DNA of 64,000 bases, taken from assembly GCA_034190875.2 (NCBI GenBank), contig CM067356.1, positions 54,087,602 through 54,151,601 of the forward strand, written 5' to 3'. Shown here one piece after another: positions 35,501 through 48,841 of the stretch; the first letter of the stretch is position 1, and each line of letters starts with the position of its first letter. A program made the translations under genes and the position numbers. Source of the DNA: Urechis unicinctus. Its lineage: Eukaryota; Annelida; Polychaeta; Xenopneusta; Urechidae. The notes under the pieces were generated by a model that was given only the letters and a program-made list of their open reading frames with translations, was not told the DNA's origin and ran no database searches.

Positions 35501-38500
35501 TTTGCCAATCAAATGCTTTAATAATATAAACTCAAAACAACCATTAGTTTATTAGGAATTATAAGATTGTCTTATCGATATTCCATGGACGTTCACTGTT
35601 TGATGTATGAGTCCTTTTCTTCTTAGGACTATCATCTGATAGAGTTGATAAATTAATCACGGACATTGAATGCTGTGAACAACAACATTGTCACCTAGCA
35701 TAGATAAACAGCAGATTGCTCTTCCTAACATTAAATGCAGAGAGCCGTCGGACGGTTATCAGAGGGCTGCACATGGGATGCCTGTTTAGGTAGGTAGATG
35801 AGCGCGTAATTGATTAGTCGCGGTATATATTATCGTACCTTTATAGTGCAAATGAATCTATGAGGTGTTCGGGTATGTGCAACATGCCATTAAAACGAAG
35901 TTTCTGTTGGTGTCATAACATAACGAGTACGATCGCTTCTGGTTTTAATGTATGATTGAACTACTCGTCATTTTCGCACGCGTGAAACCCCAATGGGCGA
36001 TACATAATTTTAACGCTTGAAAGCGTGTTCCTGTACGTTCTTTTATAAGTTAAAGGTTAAATCACTGCAAGTTATCTATACCCTTACATCGTCCTCCGTG
36101 ATATTTATTCTTTCGTCCCTGGTATCAATCCGCTGAAGCCGCCATTACTACCCACAGTCTGCACAATCTTATATTACCCAGGTTAATGGTAACGCCACTT
36201 CATCGTTTGGGAATAAAGGTGATGTTTTATCAATGAAATATAAGATCATGCCTTACAAAATCCGATCATTACATAACCTCCTATTAGATATACTGGAAGG
36301 CTATAATTGGGTGACATGAAAGGGGATGACAAACCATGGTTAGTGTTATTTAATGTATGCCATGTGTATGCAATCAAAACACACAACGCCTGTGCTTTTA
36401 CCGGCCCACATTCCCTGGCTCATTGATAAGCAAGTAAATGCATTTTAAGAATTCAAAACAACCGTCACTTTATCATTAGCACCAGAGGGTTGCATATAGG
36501 ACTCTAGTTGATACCGATCAGGTTGGTACAAGACACGAGCACGTGATTGTTGGGGACACAGTTCATTGCATCTATAATGGTTCTGAATCCGCGATTTATA
36601 CTCATGATTTGCCAGATCTTAAATCACCCAGCTTAATGATAACACCACTCAGTGGTTGGCAAACCATGATGAATCATATTTAGCACCTGTCACGTTAATG
36701 CAAGCGAAAACGCAACGCAAACCACGTCTTTTACTTGACCAAGGCCCCTCGCTCAATGACCGTCTACTGAATTCAGCGTTTTTTCATTTGAACAATGCAA
36801 ACACCATTACTAGAACCAAAACACTTATTACTCGCGCAAAGAAAGCAATAAACGTGTTACATGTTCATTTATGAAATTGTGGATTGATTAACGTCCTCGG
36901 ATAATACTGGGAAAATCAGTCAACGAGTTAGTATCGTCTCCTCTCAAATGCACTGATGTTTCCCAGCCATTTGCTGGACTCATTACCAACACAACCTTCC
37001 CACGTCGCCGCCTGGACGATATGCTCTTCCAAAGCAGTAAAGCCATGCCAGATGTTTCGGATTTATTGACGTGGACATAACAAGAAGTGATTTATTTCTT
37101 CAGTAAGGGATGGGTCCTGATGATACAGACAGAGCGTCGCGTCTATGTAGATCTGTCATTTACTTCTGGAGTTAATGTGACAGTAAATCAGGCTACGCAA
37201 GACTTTATTGCTCCATATAGTAGTATAAGAAAATGTATGAAATGACATGTTAGAACTTGACCAAAGGGGGTAACTTTATTGCCACATTGCAAAACACAAA
37301 TTGATCATTGCAGTTCAATAATCACTCATTAAAATGCCATTTTGATACCAGATGATAATACATTCTAGTGAGGCTTTTGGTATTGTAATGTGAATTATCT
37401 GTACAATATGCCATTGTGTAGCACTGGACAGCTTATCGTCGACTGTGGTTAAGTATAGCTTTAAACCCTGAAGGCAGAACGCATGTAGCTGGTTAGAGCA
37501 ACCAGATATCAAGCATATTCGGTAGTGCCTAATAGGCACCACTTCACCTGAATGAATGATTTCGCTCTTTGAAAGTGTATCAAAGAGTTTTAGCACATAG
37601 CCATATTGCTGTCCTAAAAGTGAACATTAGGGAAAACATGCATTTCTCCGCTGGCTCATTTGCAATGACAACCTGAATGGCGAAACCCGATGTACAGCAG
37701 ACAATATACTCCAGAAGTGCAAAAGGCAACGGAGATGATTCGACGCAACAAACCTCTGACTTCCAATATAGATAAGCTTAATCACGCCGCACCAATATAG
37801 AATAAAAGCGCAGTTGATGCGCCTATGTCTGCAGCTAGGTGCTTATCATATCTCCACAAGGCTGTAGTAAGGAAGAATGCTGATGCATGATATGGATTTG
37901 AATAGGGTGTAGTCGATTTATTTAAAGCCGGGATGTTGAAATGGCCAGTTGATACCATAACGGCAACATACGTGAGGGAAACAAGACTCATGAGAACAAT
38001 CATACAGATATGTCTCGGCTGAACAGACACATTGTTCTGAGCTTAACTCACGGTACAGCTATTTGCTCTAACTTCCTATAATGTGCGCTGGACTGGGCGC
38101 TGACAAGCATATTACATCCTTTTCCGTGTCTTTCCAAGGCGTCTATTCAAAAACAAACTCAATGATGTTTTTTCCGGTGATGCCAAATGACTGTCACTTG
38201 GAGACTTTCAAATTGGTAAGGAACGCTATGGTATTTTTAGAGATCTGGACTAATTAATTGTTTATGACCCTTCCATAGCTTAACTCACATGTCTCACATG
38301 GATTTCAAATTGTATGGGCGTATTTTGTCCATTGTTCATTTATGGAATAAGCACAATGATAGCAAACACGTTCAGATGTAACTGCATAATGCCGGAGATC
38401 GCTTAGAGTAATTAATCTTTTGGTGCTTGGTTTTCAATTATATCCCACGGCAAGTTGTATACATGCGCTTAAGCATTGTTGAAGTCATGTCTGGGAATGT

Positions 38501-39588
38501 AGCTTATATAATGCAATATACATGTTAGGTTATCTTACACTCACTAATTTCAGTCTGCTTGTTGGTATATCAATAGTTTATGCCATCACACATCACCATA
38601 CCGTGCATAAATTGATAAGCAGGGGGAGTGTTTCCCACAAATGATAACAAAGTTTGAATAAAACGACGATGTAAGCAAATAATTTAGACATTGTATCCAA
38701 AGGTCTACCACTATAGCATTGTTAAATCCTTAAAGCTTCAATTTAATCGTGAGATTTTATAGACGGACTCCATATTTTCAAAGATTTAAAAACTAAAAAG
38801 TTTTTGTCTTTACTGAAAGTTTACGTAGCAGGAGCGTCATGTTCAATGACTTTCGCATAAGTTCGGAAATTGACACCGCCAGTATTCTATCCGCAGCCAC
38901 ATTGGCACCATTCTGATCTATTCCAATTCAGGTGGATTTGTCGTATAAACTCTCCAGGTTCTTTATTTACTTCAAGATATATGCCAACTTATCAATGGCT
39001 TCCTGATTTCGCAATCTTAATCCCACGGTCACTCGCCCTTGTTTTCGTCCTCTATTGCATACTGAAGCAGCTATCCGATACCATTCAGTTCCTGTCATTT
39101 TTATCCGTTGCCAATGCTAGATAGGTTTTATCTATACGGTATAAGGTGCCATTTAGCGGTGATCAGAGAGTAATGGAAAACGAACTAAGCCATACGCCCT
39201 TTGACCGGCAATGGAATTCTTTGCAATACTTTACGGCTCAGTGTGCTTACGCATTTCTAGGAATTACTCATTCCCCGGCATAACAATTAAAATAGTGAGT
39301 GTCTTTTGTGTGGATAGTCGATAACATGAACTAAATGGGTAGATATTTGGTATTTTTTTCATTTAAAAATATTACACAAACTTAGGCACAATCGGATCGG
39401 CCGATAAACTGCTACAGAACAGAATGAGGGTCCAGGAGGCAGGATGATAGCGAGGTAGTTATTTAAGGCATTCATATATCCAATATAGTCGCATAAGAAG
39501 ACATATCAGCGATCTATAGAGGACGAACACTTCACATATGTTATTCATGCATTTGATTGATTTAGATTTGAAAACTCCTATACCTGTG

Positions 39589-39736
<148 letters not shown>

Positions 39737-40758
39737 GAATACCCCGAGATGCGTTTTGTTCAAATTAGGCGCCCGAATTTACTTGCCTTCACGCTACATG
39801 TCACTGCTTACTTGCAAATGTACTGCCTTTATTATCTGTCGCTTAAGCCGCCATTCCTTAATTACACATTAGCCTCACCTAGTTTGATGCTGGGATGCTT
39901 TGACACGACGTGTATAAACCTTAGATGTATGATGGCCGGTACTATTTTATTCATAAGCGTTGGATTGTTGCAGGATATGACATCACGAGTGGCGATGGCT
40001 GTTAGCTCCATTTATTATTCAGACTGGTTTGCTGAGTTTATTTGAAAAATATTTGACTTGTTATATACATATATCAAACCAAATGACGATTTGCGATATA
40101 CGCTGCCGTATGTTTGCTATTTGAAGCACTATTTTTTTACATTCTATGGCTTTATCAGGATATTTAGGGTAGTGTACATGATCGAAACGCTTCTTTGCAA
40201 TTACAAACTAGCCCTAGGATGGCGCTTTAATATCACGTCGTTAGTGATTTATGGCTTGCTATGTACAAGGATAAGATGAGTTATCCTTAAAGGTAAATGG
40301 GTGAAGCAAAATTCACTATAGGCAACAGTAATTAATAAATGTATGGCTGTACAAAGTTGTGCACTTCATACCTTCGTCGAACATGTGAGAACTGCTACAC
40401 ACGTGGTCTTCTGCTCTCGGTGAATATATCGCCCAATTTCCCCATCAAATCCAACAAAGTCTTAACAAGGTTAGTAGTGCCAATAAGTTTTCATTATAAA
40501 TACAAGAGTGCCAAGCAGCCGAACTAAACACACATGCTGTTAGCGTTCGTGATGAGCTATGATTTGTGTGTATACAACCAATAGTTAGAAGGGCTCTTAT
40601 ATGTGTAGGTCGCTCCAGTTGTGCCTCGAGCTGCACTTGACTTGCACATTCAGATTGGATGATGAGCCTTGTAATCATACCCAAGGTCATAAAATACAGC
40701 GCCCAAAACAGGTTATTCTAAGGTATATTCTACCTTAACCGCAATCCCCGCACGTACT

Positions 40759-43400
40759 ATCCTCCTGATAGCCGCGAGAAAAGCGTTGTTTTAAGTAGCT
40801 TCGTTGGTGTAGTGTTTACTGATGATGACATCGAAGCCCCTGGATGTTGAGTTTCAGGACTTTGGAATCTGAAGGTAACATATTTCACAGTACCAATTTA
40901 AGTTTAGTTGTGAGGACATCGATTGATTACTGAGCTATGTAACTTGTTGTAATTTGTTGTAATTTATACAACGTGCTTAAGCGGATAGGCTACAATTACT
41001 CAATAAATGCCGCCTAGAAAAGTATTGTCACCCACAAAATGTTTGCAGATATAACGATACTCACCTGAGATGGCCAATAGGTGAAAAAACAATGGATGAT
41101 GCTTACTTATGATGTCAGCGTCATTTCTGTGTGAGGTGATGTATGCCCTGTCAGTACAGAAAATTCACACTTTACTTCACGTGCAGACATTACAGAGACA
41201 GCGTTGAGTTGTTTGAGCCATTTCATGCTGCTCAGTGGACCCACTCAAGACCATATATGGCGTTGCATATATCAATGAGAGCCAATATTGTCTAATCAAA
41301 CGATGGAATTACCGGAAAGCACTGGAAATGGCACAACTGGGGTCGGTCCCATTTGTTTGAGTGCCAGACAATAAGCAATATTAGTTTTTGGTGCGAGACA
41401 TAGATAAGAATGTATAACCAAACCACTCAGCGCAATTACGGTCAATGCAAAATTACACCACTGTAAGAGCAATTCGCTCGCGTTGACGCCAGGGAATGAA
41501 TGGTCAGAGGTTGTCAGAGGGATAAAAATTCGAATTGGAGCTCAAGACTTGCTCGCCTAATTCTGTCGAATTAGTCTTCTGGGACATGGGAAAGATTGCT
41601 GGCAAGATATTGACCCTTTCTGGATGACCATAGATACATGCGTTTATACGTTTCATACAGCAAAGCGGCTGCTTCAGCGGCATACCTGATACAGATATTG
41701 TTAATATGACATAAATCTGCCAATAGGTCTTCGATAAAGTATTTCTAGAAGGCAGTGTTTGTTTCACCTTTCTTGATGTCAAGCCGGTGACAAATATATC
41801 GTAACATGAGATCACTGCAATCGACAAAAAAACCACATTTGTCACAGGCTCTTTTTCAGTTAAAGAGAGGCTTTAAAAAATTGTCGTTAATGCCAAAACC
41901 AAGGTGTTGTTTAGGAAGCAGGTACATTATATGTAATCAAACATATGAATTGGATCTTACCTGATACGCAATAGTTTTTTTATCCAGTCGTCTTTTGTAA
42001 TTATTGCCAAAAATGTCGCCGTTTGAATATCACGGTACAAGTCATAGCTGTATGACTGCTTCGTGATGTGGACAGAGTACTGCAGCAGTGTTAGGTTTCT
42101 CTGTCAGTTACTGTCTGATAGAATGTTGCCGATCTAGAGTCTTCGCGTTCGATAAAAGCATGGGTTTTGAAATTAGATAAAAGGAATGCTAATGCTCAAT
42201 GCATTGGCGAAACTCGAAATGTTAGTCCAGTTAAAAGTTATGCATAATGAAATAATCGTCACAAACTCGTTTGGTAATAAATAGTTAAAGGGGTCTTTTG
42301 TTGAGGCTTGCTGCCATAATAATAGCTGACTATCATACCTCAGACGGAACTAAGTATGCGGCCATTTGCGTTCATCAGATATACTTGGTGGAGAGCCTGA
42401 TATATTGTCACTGTACAAAGATGTATATTGGCAGATGCTTATGTACATTGCAATACTATATATTTAACATAATTTATAAAACTAGGGCCTGATGGAACTC
42501 GGTTTAATAGTCAGAAATAAAATGTTGCACCCTACCTGAAATGATTATAGTCAGGAATATTCTGCAAATTAATGATGCAAATGGTTCACCCCTTACAGGG
42601 ACGTTATACGTAAAGACGCAGTAAGCATGTATGCAGTTGCCAAAAAGTACCGCAGGCAACATATTGACCTACTTCGAGTCAGTGCAGAGTTGTTGGAGCT
42701 ATTTACTGTCGCTAAGTAGACGCAATCAAACTCATCTCTGGCATAATGCGTGGCAATAAGAGCCAACCTCGTTCAATCATGCATTGAAATTGCCCTTAAG
42801 TAGAGATAGAACAGCTAGAGGTTGTTTCCATTTTTCTAAGTGCCAGGCAATGAGCAATAATGGCTATTTGCGTGGGGTATAAACAGTGGCTCCACGAAAT
42901 AACAAAAGTAACGCCAAACCAATATGTTCAATTACGTTAAATGCAAAACAAGACGACCACAAGTCGGGTTTACCCCAGTAAATGAAAGGTCCAATGTTTC
43001 AGAGGTATGGAAAAATAAAATTTGAGCGCAACACTTGAATTAAGCTTATGAAACCCCAAGCAATATGATACAGAAGCTTATACATTAATACGTTAAATTA
43101 ATGGACCAATTTGTATTCGCAATATCATGCCTCACGGTTCAAATCAGCCGTTTATTTCATCTCTAGTGCGCCGGGTACGTAAGCAGCCTTGACCGTTGGA
43201 TCAGTTAGCTTGCGGTAAATGCATTGGTCTTATTGGCAAACACAATTGAATAAAGACAGCTTAGTGGTAATATTCTGCAGTAACATTCTCCATCCAATAA
43301 GCAACAGAGATGAGCATATTTTACATAACTTTCTACTGCAGATATCCACATAATCAACCATCGATATATACACCATACATTAATGATAAATGTGTTCAGA
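40759..43400. repeat. Spacer with a diverged tandem duplication (period about 1.5 kb)
   Basis: The segments 41,160-41,560 and 42,650-43,050 align in order: gacgc-attacagagaca/gcag-like starts, agagccaa, agtgccag-caatgagcaata/gacaataagcaata, aaccaa-ccact/atatg-caattacg, atgcaaaa and agagg-at--aaaaat. They are non-coding. Nothing else was recognised in this stretch. Confidence 0.55.
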
Positions 43401-43404
43401 GATT

Positions 43405-45470
43405 ACTGACACGATCCCGGTTGTTCTTCTACTGGGATAAGAAGACTTGTGTTATGTACTGGCCGGCGAAGGGTAGAATGCGTCGTCATCAAGATGATGC
43501 TTCTTACAAGACACTTCAAATCCGGTTCTGTACCATTTTCTATCGATAAGTCATCATCTGTCAGCAGTACGTCTCTCCTGGCTGCATATTCCGTTTTGGG
43601 CGAATCCATTTTGGACGTTTCTGTAATTTATATAGATATTCTTTTCTCCATCTGATCCAAAGAGAATAAGGCTAGGTTTGAACCCTATGCCAGCGCTTGC
43701 GCATGTACACATCCGTGGGAAGAATATTCGTGTTTCAAGGTGAAGATATAATTTGGTGTCTAGGTTGATTATCATCTGAAATGTTTGACAAGCTGGTAAG
43801 TGGTCTAGAATTGACGATACCCTGAACTTCACTCAAAACTATGCGGAATAAGCGTCTCTTAGAAATGGGTGTAGACACAGAGTTATCACGGTTTTATGTC
43901 ACTTGTTGGCATTGGAGTAGGTCTTCAATGTCTTAACTGAAGTGCCCTCCTTGTGCAAATTTTAATATTGCTGTCTCTGCATGATGTAATGCTTGAGCTG
44001 TGAAAATCCCGTCTGCATATGTATGTCTGTCTTCTGCAATAATATAGTCCGTATTTTTGGCATGCATTCGTTTCTTCAGTATTGTAGCTAGTCTTATGTA
44101 GACAATGAATGCCTTCTTCAGGCTTAGCCAGTCGAAGCAGTGTTCGATCAGTCTCATCGTTCTATGAATGGACTCGTCTGTTGGACTCGTCTGTTGTGGT
44201 TGTTCTCGCGTCCACTACATTTTGTTGCTTTACTTTATATGTTGAGGAGAGTTTTATGGGTTGGTCTATCCATTGGTTCTCTGGTTTCCATAGGAATGAT
44301 TGTCCGTTGAATTTCTCCCCCTTCAAGTAGCTGGAGGCTTCATCTGCAGGGTTACTGGCAGTGTCAACATACCTCCACGGTTGTGGTGTAGAGAAGTTTG
44401 AGAACCGCTTGGTTTGATGGTATCCTTTTCGTGTAAGAGTTCGGTTGAGAACCATTCAGCTAATATGGCAGCTGTCAGTTACATTCGTGGGGAGGTAATG
44501 ATTAGATTGATACGGGTTTTTCCCATCAGAAAGGTGCAGTGATAATTTCCTTTGGTATCAGTTTGTCTGATGTAGGCTACACAGCCGTATCCGTCAGTAT
44601 AAGCACCAAGAGGACATTTATCGGTCTGTTAATGACAGGGTTGAAGTTGTCTGTTTTCAAACATTGCTTAACATTCATTTGCTGGAGAAGTAGAAACTCA
44701 CGAACCCAAGCCAGCCATTGTGTTTGGTACTTTTCAGGTAGTTCATTATCCTATCCTACACCCTCTATTTGGCAGATCTGTTGCATCAGCTTCTTGAGTG
44801 GTAGAGTGAGTCACGAATCCGAGTGGGTCAAATATACGACGGATATGTGCCTCTTCTTGCTGGCGGCGTGGGTTTGAGCATAATGGTGAATACAAACTCG
44901 TCCATTTCGATGCACCACTGTATGCCCAGGGCATGTTCGATAGGAAAATGGTCATAGTTCACGTCCAGTGCTTGTACTTCTTTGCAGTGCTCTTCCTTTG
45001 GAATAGTTTCCAATACGCACTTTCTGCTGCTGGTGAACTTTGTTTAGATCACCACCAGATCTTAAGGCTCTGCTGAGTTCAGAATCTATAATGTCTTCCT
45101 TTGTAGATGTAAAAAAATCATCCGCATAAAAGTTCCTCTTTATGGTGTTGCTCACCTGAGGGAAGAACATCAGATTGCGGTCCACTACAACTGTTCTAAA
45201 GGCAAAGTTTCAAATACTCGGTACGTTTATACGATACTCTTGTGGGTTTTTGTTTCCGTTTGGCCAACAGAGAAAGCTTAAGAACTCACGCTTATCCGTT
45301 GGGACGTGTACTTGGTGGAACTCTATGTCTCCAATGAATGCAACTGGTTCCTCATGAAACCTTGTCAACACTCATACCAAATGGGGCTATCATAAACTCA
45401 GCAAAACCTCATGGGACTGTTTATCCAATGTCTTGGGTCTCGGTGCCTGTCGGTTACTGCTGAAGATATG
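43405..45470 (-). mobile_element. BEL/Pao LTR retrotransposon fossil (pol part)
   Basis: Broken minus-strand remnant of a BEL/Pao-class element. In element order, reading from high to low coordinates: reverse transcriptase (about 45.36-44.95 kb, with a YADDF-type active-site segment), RT connection region (about 44.95-44.74 kb, RRIFDPLGFV), RNase H region (about 44.45-44.2 kb, WRYVDTASNPADEAS), and the C-terminal side of the integrase region (about 44.15-43.4 kb, with NSRPL-type and WIRWRKEYL-type signatures). Gag, the protease and most of the integrase core are missing or unrecognised, and no LTRs were found. It has well over five interruptions and is old. Confidence 0.8.
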
Positions 45471-45504
45471 ATGTATTCTGATTGATCGAGGTGACCAGGT
45501 TACC

Positions 45505-46162
45505 TGCTTCTAGAACCACCTAACCCAAGCCACTTCTTCAACCAGCTAACCCAAGCCTCTTCTACAACCAGTTAACCCAAGCCACTTCTTAAACCAGCTA
45601 ACCCAAGCCGCTTCTACAACCGGTTAACCCAAGCCGCTTCTGCAACCAGCTAACCCAAGCCACTTCTACAACCGGTTAACCCAAGCCACTTCTTAAACCA
45701 ACTAACCCAAGCCGCTTCTACAACCAGTTAACCCAAGCCACTTCTTAAACCAGCTAACCCAAGCCGCTTCTACAACCGGTTAACCCAAGCCACTTCTTCA
45801 ACCAGCTAACCCAAGCCTCTTCTACAACCAGTTAACCCAAGCCACTTCTTAAACCAGCTAACCCAAGCCGCTTCTACAACCGGTTAACCCAAGCCGCTTC
45901 TGCAACCAGCTAACCCAAGCCACTTCTACAACCGGTTAACCCAAGCCACTTCTTAAACCAACTAACCCAAGCCGCTTCTACAACCGGTTAACCCAAGCCA
46001 CTTCTACAACCGGTTAACCCAAGCCACTTCTACAACCAGCTAACCCAAGCCACTTCTACAACCAGCTAACCCAAGCCGCTTCTACAACCGGTTAACCCAA
46101 TCCACTTCTACAACCAGCTAACCCAAGCCACTGCTACAACAGGCTAACCCAAGACGCTTCAA
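45505..46162. repeat. 26-bp minisatellite with 260-bp higher-order period
   Basis: About 25 units on the pattern aacccaagccacttctacaa + ccagct. Variants (cttcttaaacc, cttcttcaacc, gcttctgcaacc) recur in the same order 260 bases apart (compare 45,531 with 45,791), giving ten-unit higher-order repeats identical over about 185 bases. It sits exactly between the BEL/Pao and Ty3/Gypsy fossils. Confidence 0.95.
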
Positions 46163-47400
46163 GCGGGCAGCTGCGGTAGTGAATTCTGGGCCACCATCCT
46201 AGGAAAGTGCATCGGGAGTACCGTATGTGGCAAAGCAGTGCCTCGAGCTATTGATTAATCCCTCAGCACCACCTCTTGTCCTCTCAAGGATTGGCCAAAT
46301 GGAGTATCTGTTCATGATGACAAGATAGGTTACACCCTTGAAGCTGATGAAGTCTGCACATATGCATTGAAATGGTTATACTGGTAGAATGAAAGCCGTT
46401 GGAGGGGCACTGGGATTGGACGGAGTGCAGTTAGCAAGTTTGAGGTTCATATCTGATGTGATTCCAGGTCAGAAGACATACGACGTGGTGCCTTGGTGGG
46501 CAGAGTGAATAGATGAGAGAATGTCCTTACGAAGGCTGTGGAGGATCACAACTCTACCTTTATAAAGGATCACGCCGTCAGGGACAGAGTGTGATGCGGT
46601 TCGCGGGTTGCGTGTACGTTGAGTGTTTGAAAGTCAACTGTGAATTTCGGCTTGCCTGCTTTCTTTGCACAGATCGGTGGCACCAGGTGACCAGCGTCAC
46701 CATTGGGATGTGTTCGATCACACTCAGTCGTCTTGGTATCGTCCTGTTTTGACTTTATCCTGCCAGTGGAGTGGCACCGGTATCGGTGTGTGGTAGGCCA
46801 CAAGTACAGCATCTGGCTAATCATGAGTCTGATAGGGGACCCTGTCATCAAGGGTTTGGGTTGGTGCTCGCATGTGTTGAATGTGCTGTCCTTGTAATGG
46901 TCGATGGGGAATGCTTGCATCTTCCCTCTTTTTGCAGACACAGCGGTAATGGTAGCTTGGTCGGCATTGGCGATGGCAGTTGGCGCTTGTGGCAGTCGCA
47001 TAGTGCTGTGGTGCTCCATTACTTGGCCAGGCTGACCTGTGCCTGACAATCGCACAGTGACTGCCCAGAGGATGTTGATGCCCTTCCCGTTGGCTGCTTG
47101 ACAGGTATGAGGTCATCTAGCTTCAGGTCAAGTCGGTTGACTACCTGTAACCCAATAAGGCAGTTTTGGCACCCAGTGTCAGCCATCGCATGTGAGGACG
47201 GCAGCCAAAAACCAAGGTCTATGTAGTCCTGCCCGTTGACTGTGAGGGTCAAACGAATGACTGTGAGGGTCAAACGGATGTAGGCCTTTGGGGTCTCCAT
47301 TACGTTGACCATCGGCTTGTTTGGCGCATAGCCCTGAGAACTCACTGAAGCTTGTTTTCAGTTTGGATAAGAACATTAACATCAGCCCGTGTGCGTGCAT
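46163..47400 (-). mobile_element. Ty3/Gypsy LTR retrotransposon fossil
   Basis: Broken minus-strand remnant. Element order from high to low coordinates: retroviral aspartic protease (about 47.3-47.05 kb, with the ADTGCQNCLIGLQVV active-site region), a linker with STFNTCEHQPKPLMTG, the start of reverse transcriptase (about 46.7-46.57 kb, ICAKKAGKPKFTVDFQTLN), then integrase-like sequence to about 46.16 kb. Most of RT and RNase H is missing, so a large internal piece has been lost. Several other interruptions are present. No LTRs were recognised. The sequence type is one I associate with Ty3/Gypsy elements of aquatic invertebrates. Confidence 0.75.
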
Positions 47401-47553
47401 GGATGGATTACAGAAAGCTATGACAACAATGGGTGGATCGAGTGAAATGATAATAAACGCAGGTGTGCTAAATATTGTAATTACAGACCGGGTGAACCGG
47501 AAATAATAATAATACAGGAAAATGCTTTACAGTCAATAATGACTCCGGTTTCA

Positions 47554-47760
47554 CCGCATGTTTGCAGCAGCTTTTCTCCACTTGTTAGTTGCTGTAGAAT
47601 GCTTTGCTGGGCACGTGACAGCTGTGCCATTGGGTGCTTCAATGTACGGTTTCCCTTTGTAACTAAATGATAGTGTTGTGTTCCCAGCTGTGAAGCTATA
47701 CATCCCTGTGTCGCTGGATATTTTGACAGGTGATTTAGACAATGACTCGTGTTTAGAGGT
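47554..47760 (-). pseudogene. Possible coding fragment of unknown origin
   Basis: The minus strand reads SLSKSPVKISSDTGMYSFTA, then GNTTLSFSYKGKPYIEAPNG, then TAVTCPAKHSTATNKWRKAA, ending at a stop. The composition is strongly protein-like, and the segment lies just upstream of the Ty3/Gypsy protease on the same strand. It could be decayed gag sequence of that element, or an exon of an unrecognised gene. Confidence 0.3.
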
Positions 47761-47770
47761 CTGAATGGCA

Positions 47771-48841
47771 TGTTATTGAGTCACACATTGCTGCATAACA
47801 ATGGTCCAACTAATTGTCCATGTTCTGTTACGACCATACCCACGCATAGATTCACACAATATTTAGCGGTTTCATGTGGTTTCGGGAGTGTTACTCGTCA
47901 CCGAATTCACAATCATCCGATATGCTTCTCGTGTAATCATACAATGTGGTCAAACGTATGCATGCTTATTCGTGGTCTGAATTATATTCATTATCACCCG
48001 TGGATACCAAATGGAAACCAGGTCGCTGCTAACGGATTGTAATATATAATTTGTATATTTATCAAATCTTCATTTCGCTATTGGAATAATATTCAAACAC
48101 TTGTTTTCCTTCAAACTCATTTCATTGGTATCCTTATTAGTATTGGGATCACACAAAGTAATAGCGACACCTACCGGTAATTGTCTCACCTTCATGATAA
48201 TTTCCTGCCTCTCATATCCTTGCGACAGTCCCGTGAAGCATTCATAATAGTCAAACTCATTTGTGTACTAATAATGGTAGCCTTAAGAATTATGATAAGC
48301 CAATCAATGCATCGTTGAATATGAATTACAAGACAACTACACAGATGTTTGCATTGTTGACAATTTTACTGTTTAAAACGCATCTATTATTGCTATGGAA
48401 ACAACCAGGTGGTCTAATCCTTAATCGAGTAGTGTAGCTCTTCATTCTAGAAGTTGAACTAATTTTCTACCTGTCTACTGCCCAGCCCCTCTCTTATAAT
48501 CATTAGTCATCTGCAACAAGATAGTCACAGGTTTTCTCAGGAAATTAGGATGTAAAAAGGTGAATTGGACAACAACCATATGACGCTATCTTGTAGCTTC
48601 ATGTTGAAGAAGAAGAGTTTCATTGTTGGTCGAGGCGACTGCGTCTCAAAATAAGGGCTTTACTCACAGACAGGTGGAACCGCTGTATTTCGGAACGTAA
48701 TTCATAGGACAGAGGGGCAAGTGAGTTCTTTTAGCGTACCTATAAACTCTTAATCCCATGCGCTCGGTTCCCGATGCCACGCTTCCGAGCGCCGAGCCGC
48801 TTCCGAGCGCCGAGCCGCTGTCTATATATAGGAAGTGTTCA
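47771..48841. other. Spacer left of duplication copy B, with MITE-family traces
   Basis: No gene recognised. The part 48.62-48.77 kb carries fragments resembling the MITE family of 7.4-9.2 kb (ggtcgaggcgac, agcgtacctataaactctt). Just before copy B an 18-bp unit, gcttccgagcgccgagcc, occurs twice in tandem (about 48,780-48,818). Confidence 0.5.

Noticed and set aside
41504-41845. A 113-codon minus-strand open frame with hydrophobic start
   Set aside because: No recognisable domain, and the diverged tandem partner near 42.65-43.05 kb shows no matching open frame.
45505-46162. Regularly spaced repeats that could suggest a CRISPR array
   Set aside because: The units are directly adjacent with no unique spacers and drift gradually; this is a eukaryotic minisatellite.
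45505-46162. Telomere-like ttaaccc strings
   Set aside because: They are embedded in a 26-bp unit and never occur as a pure short telomeric repeat.
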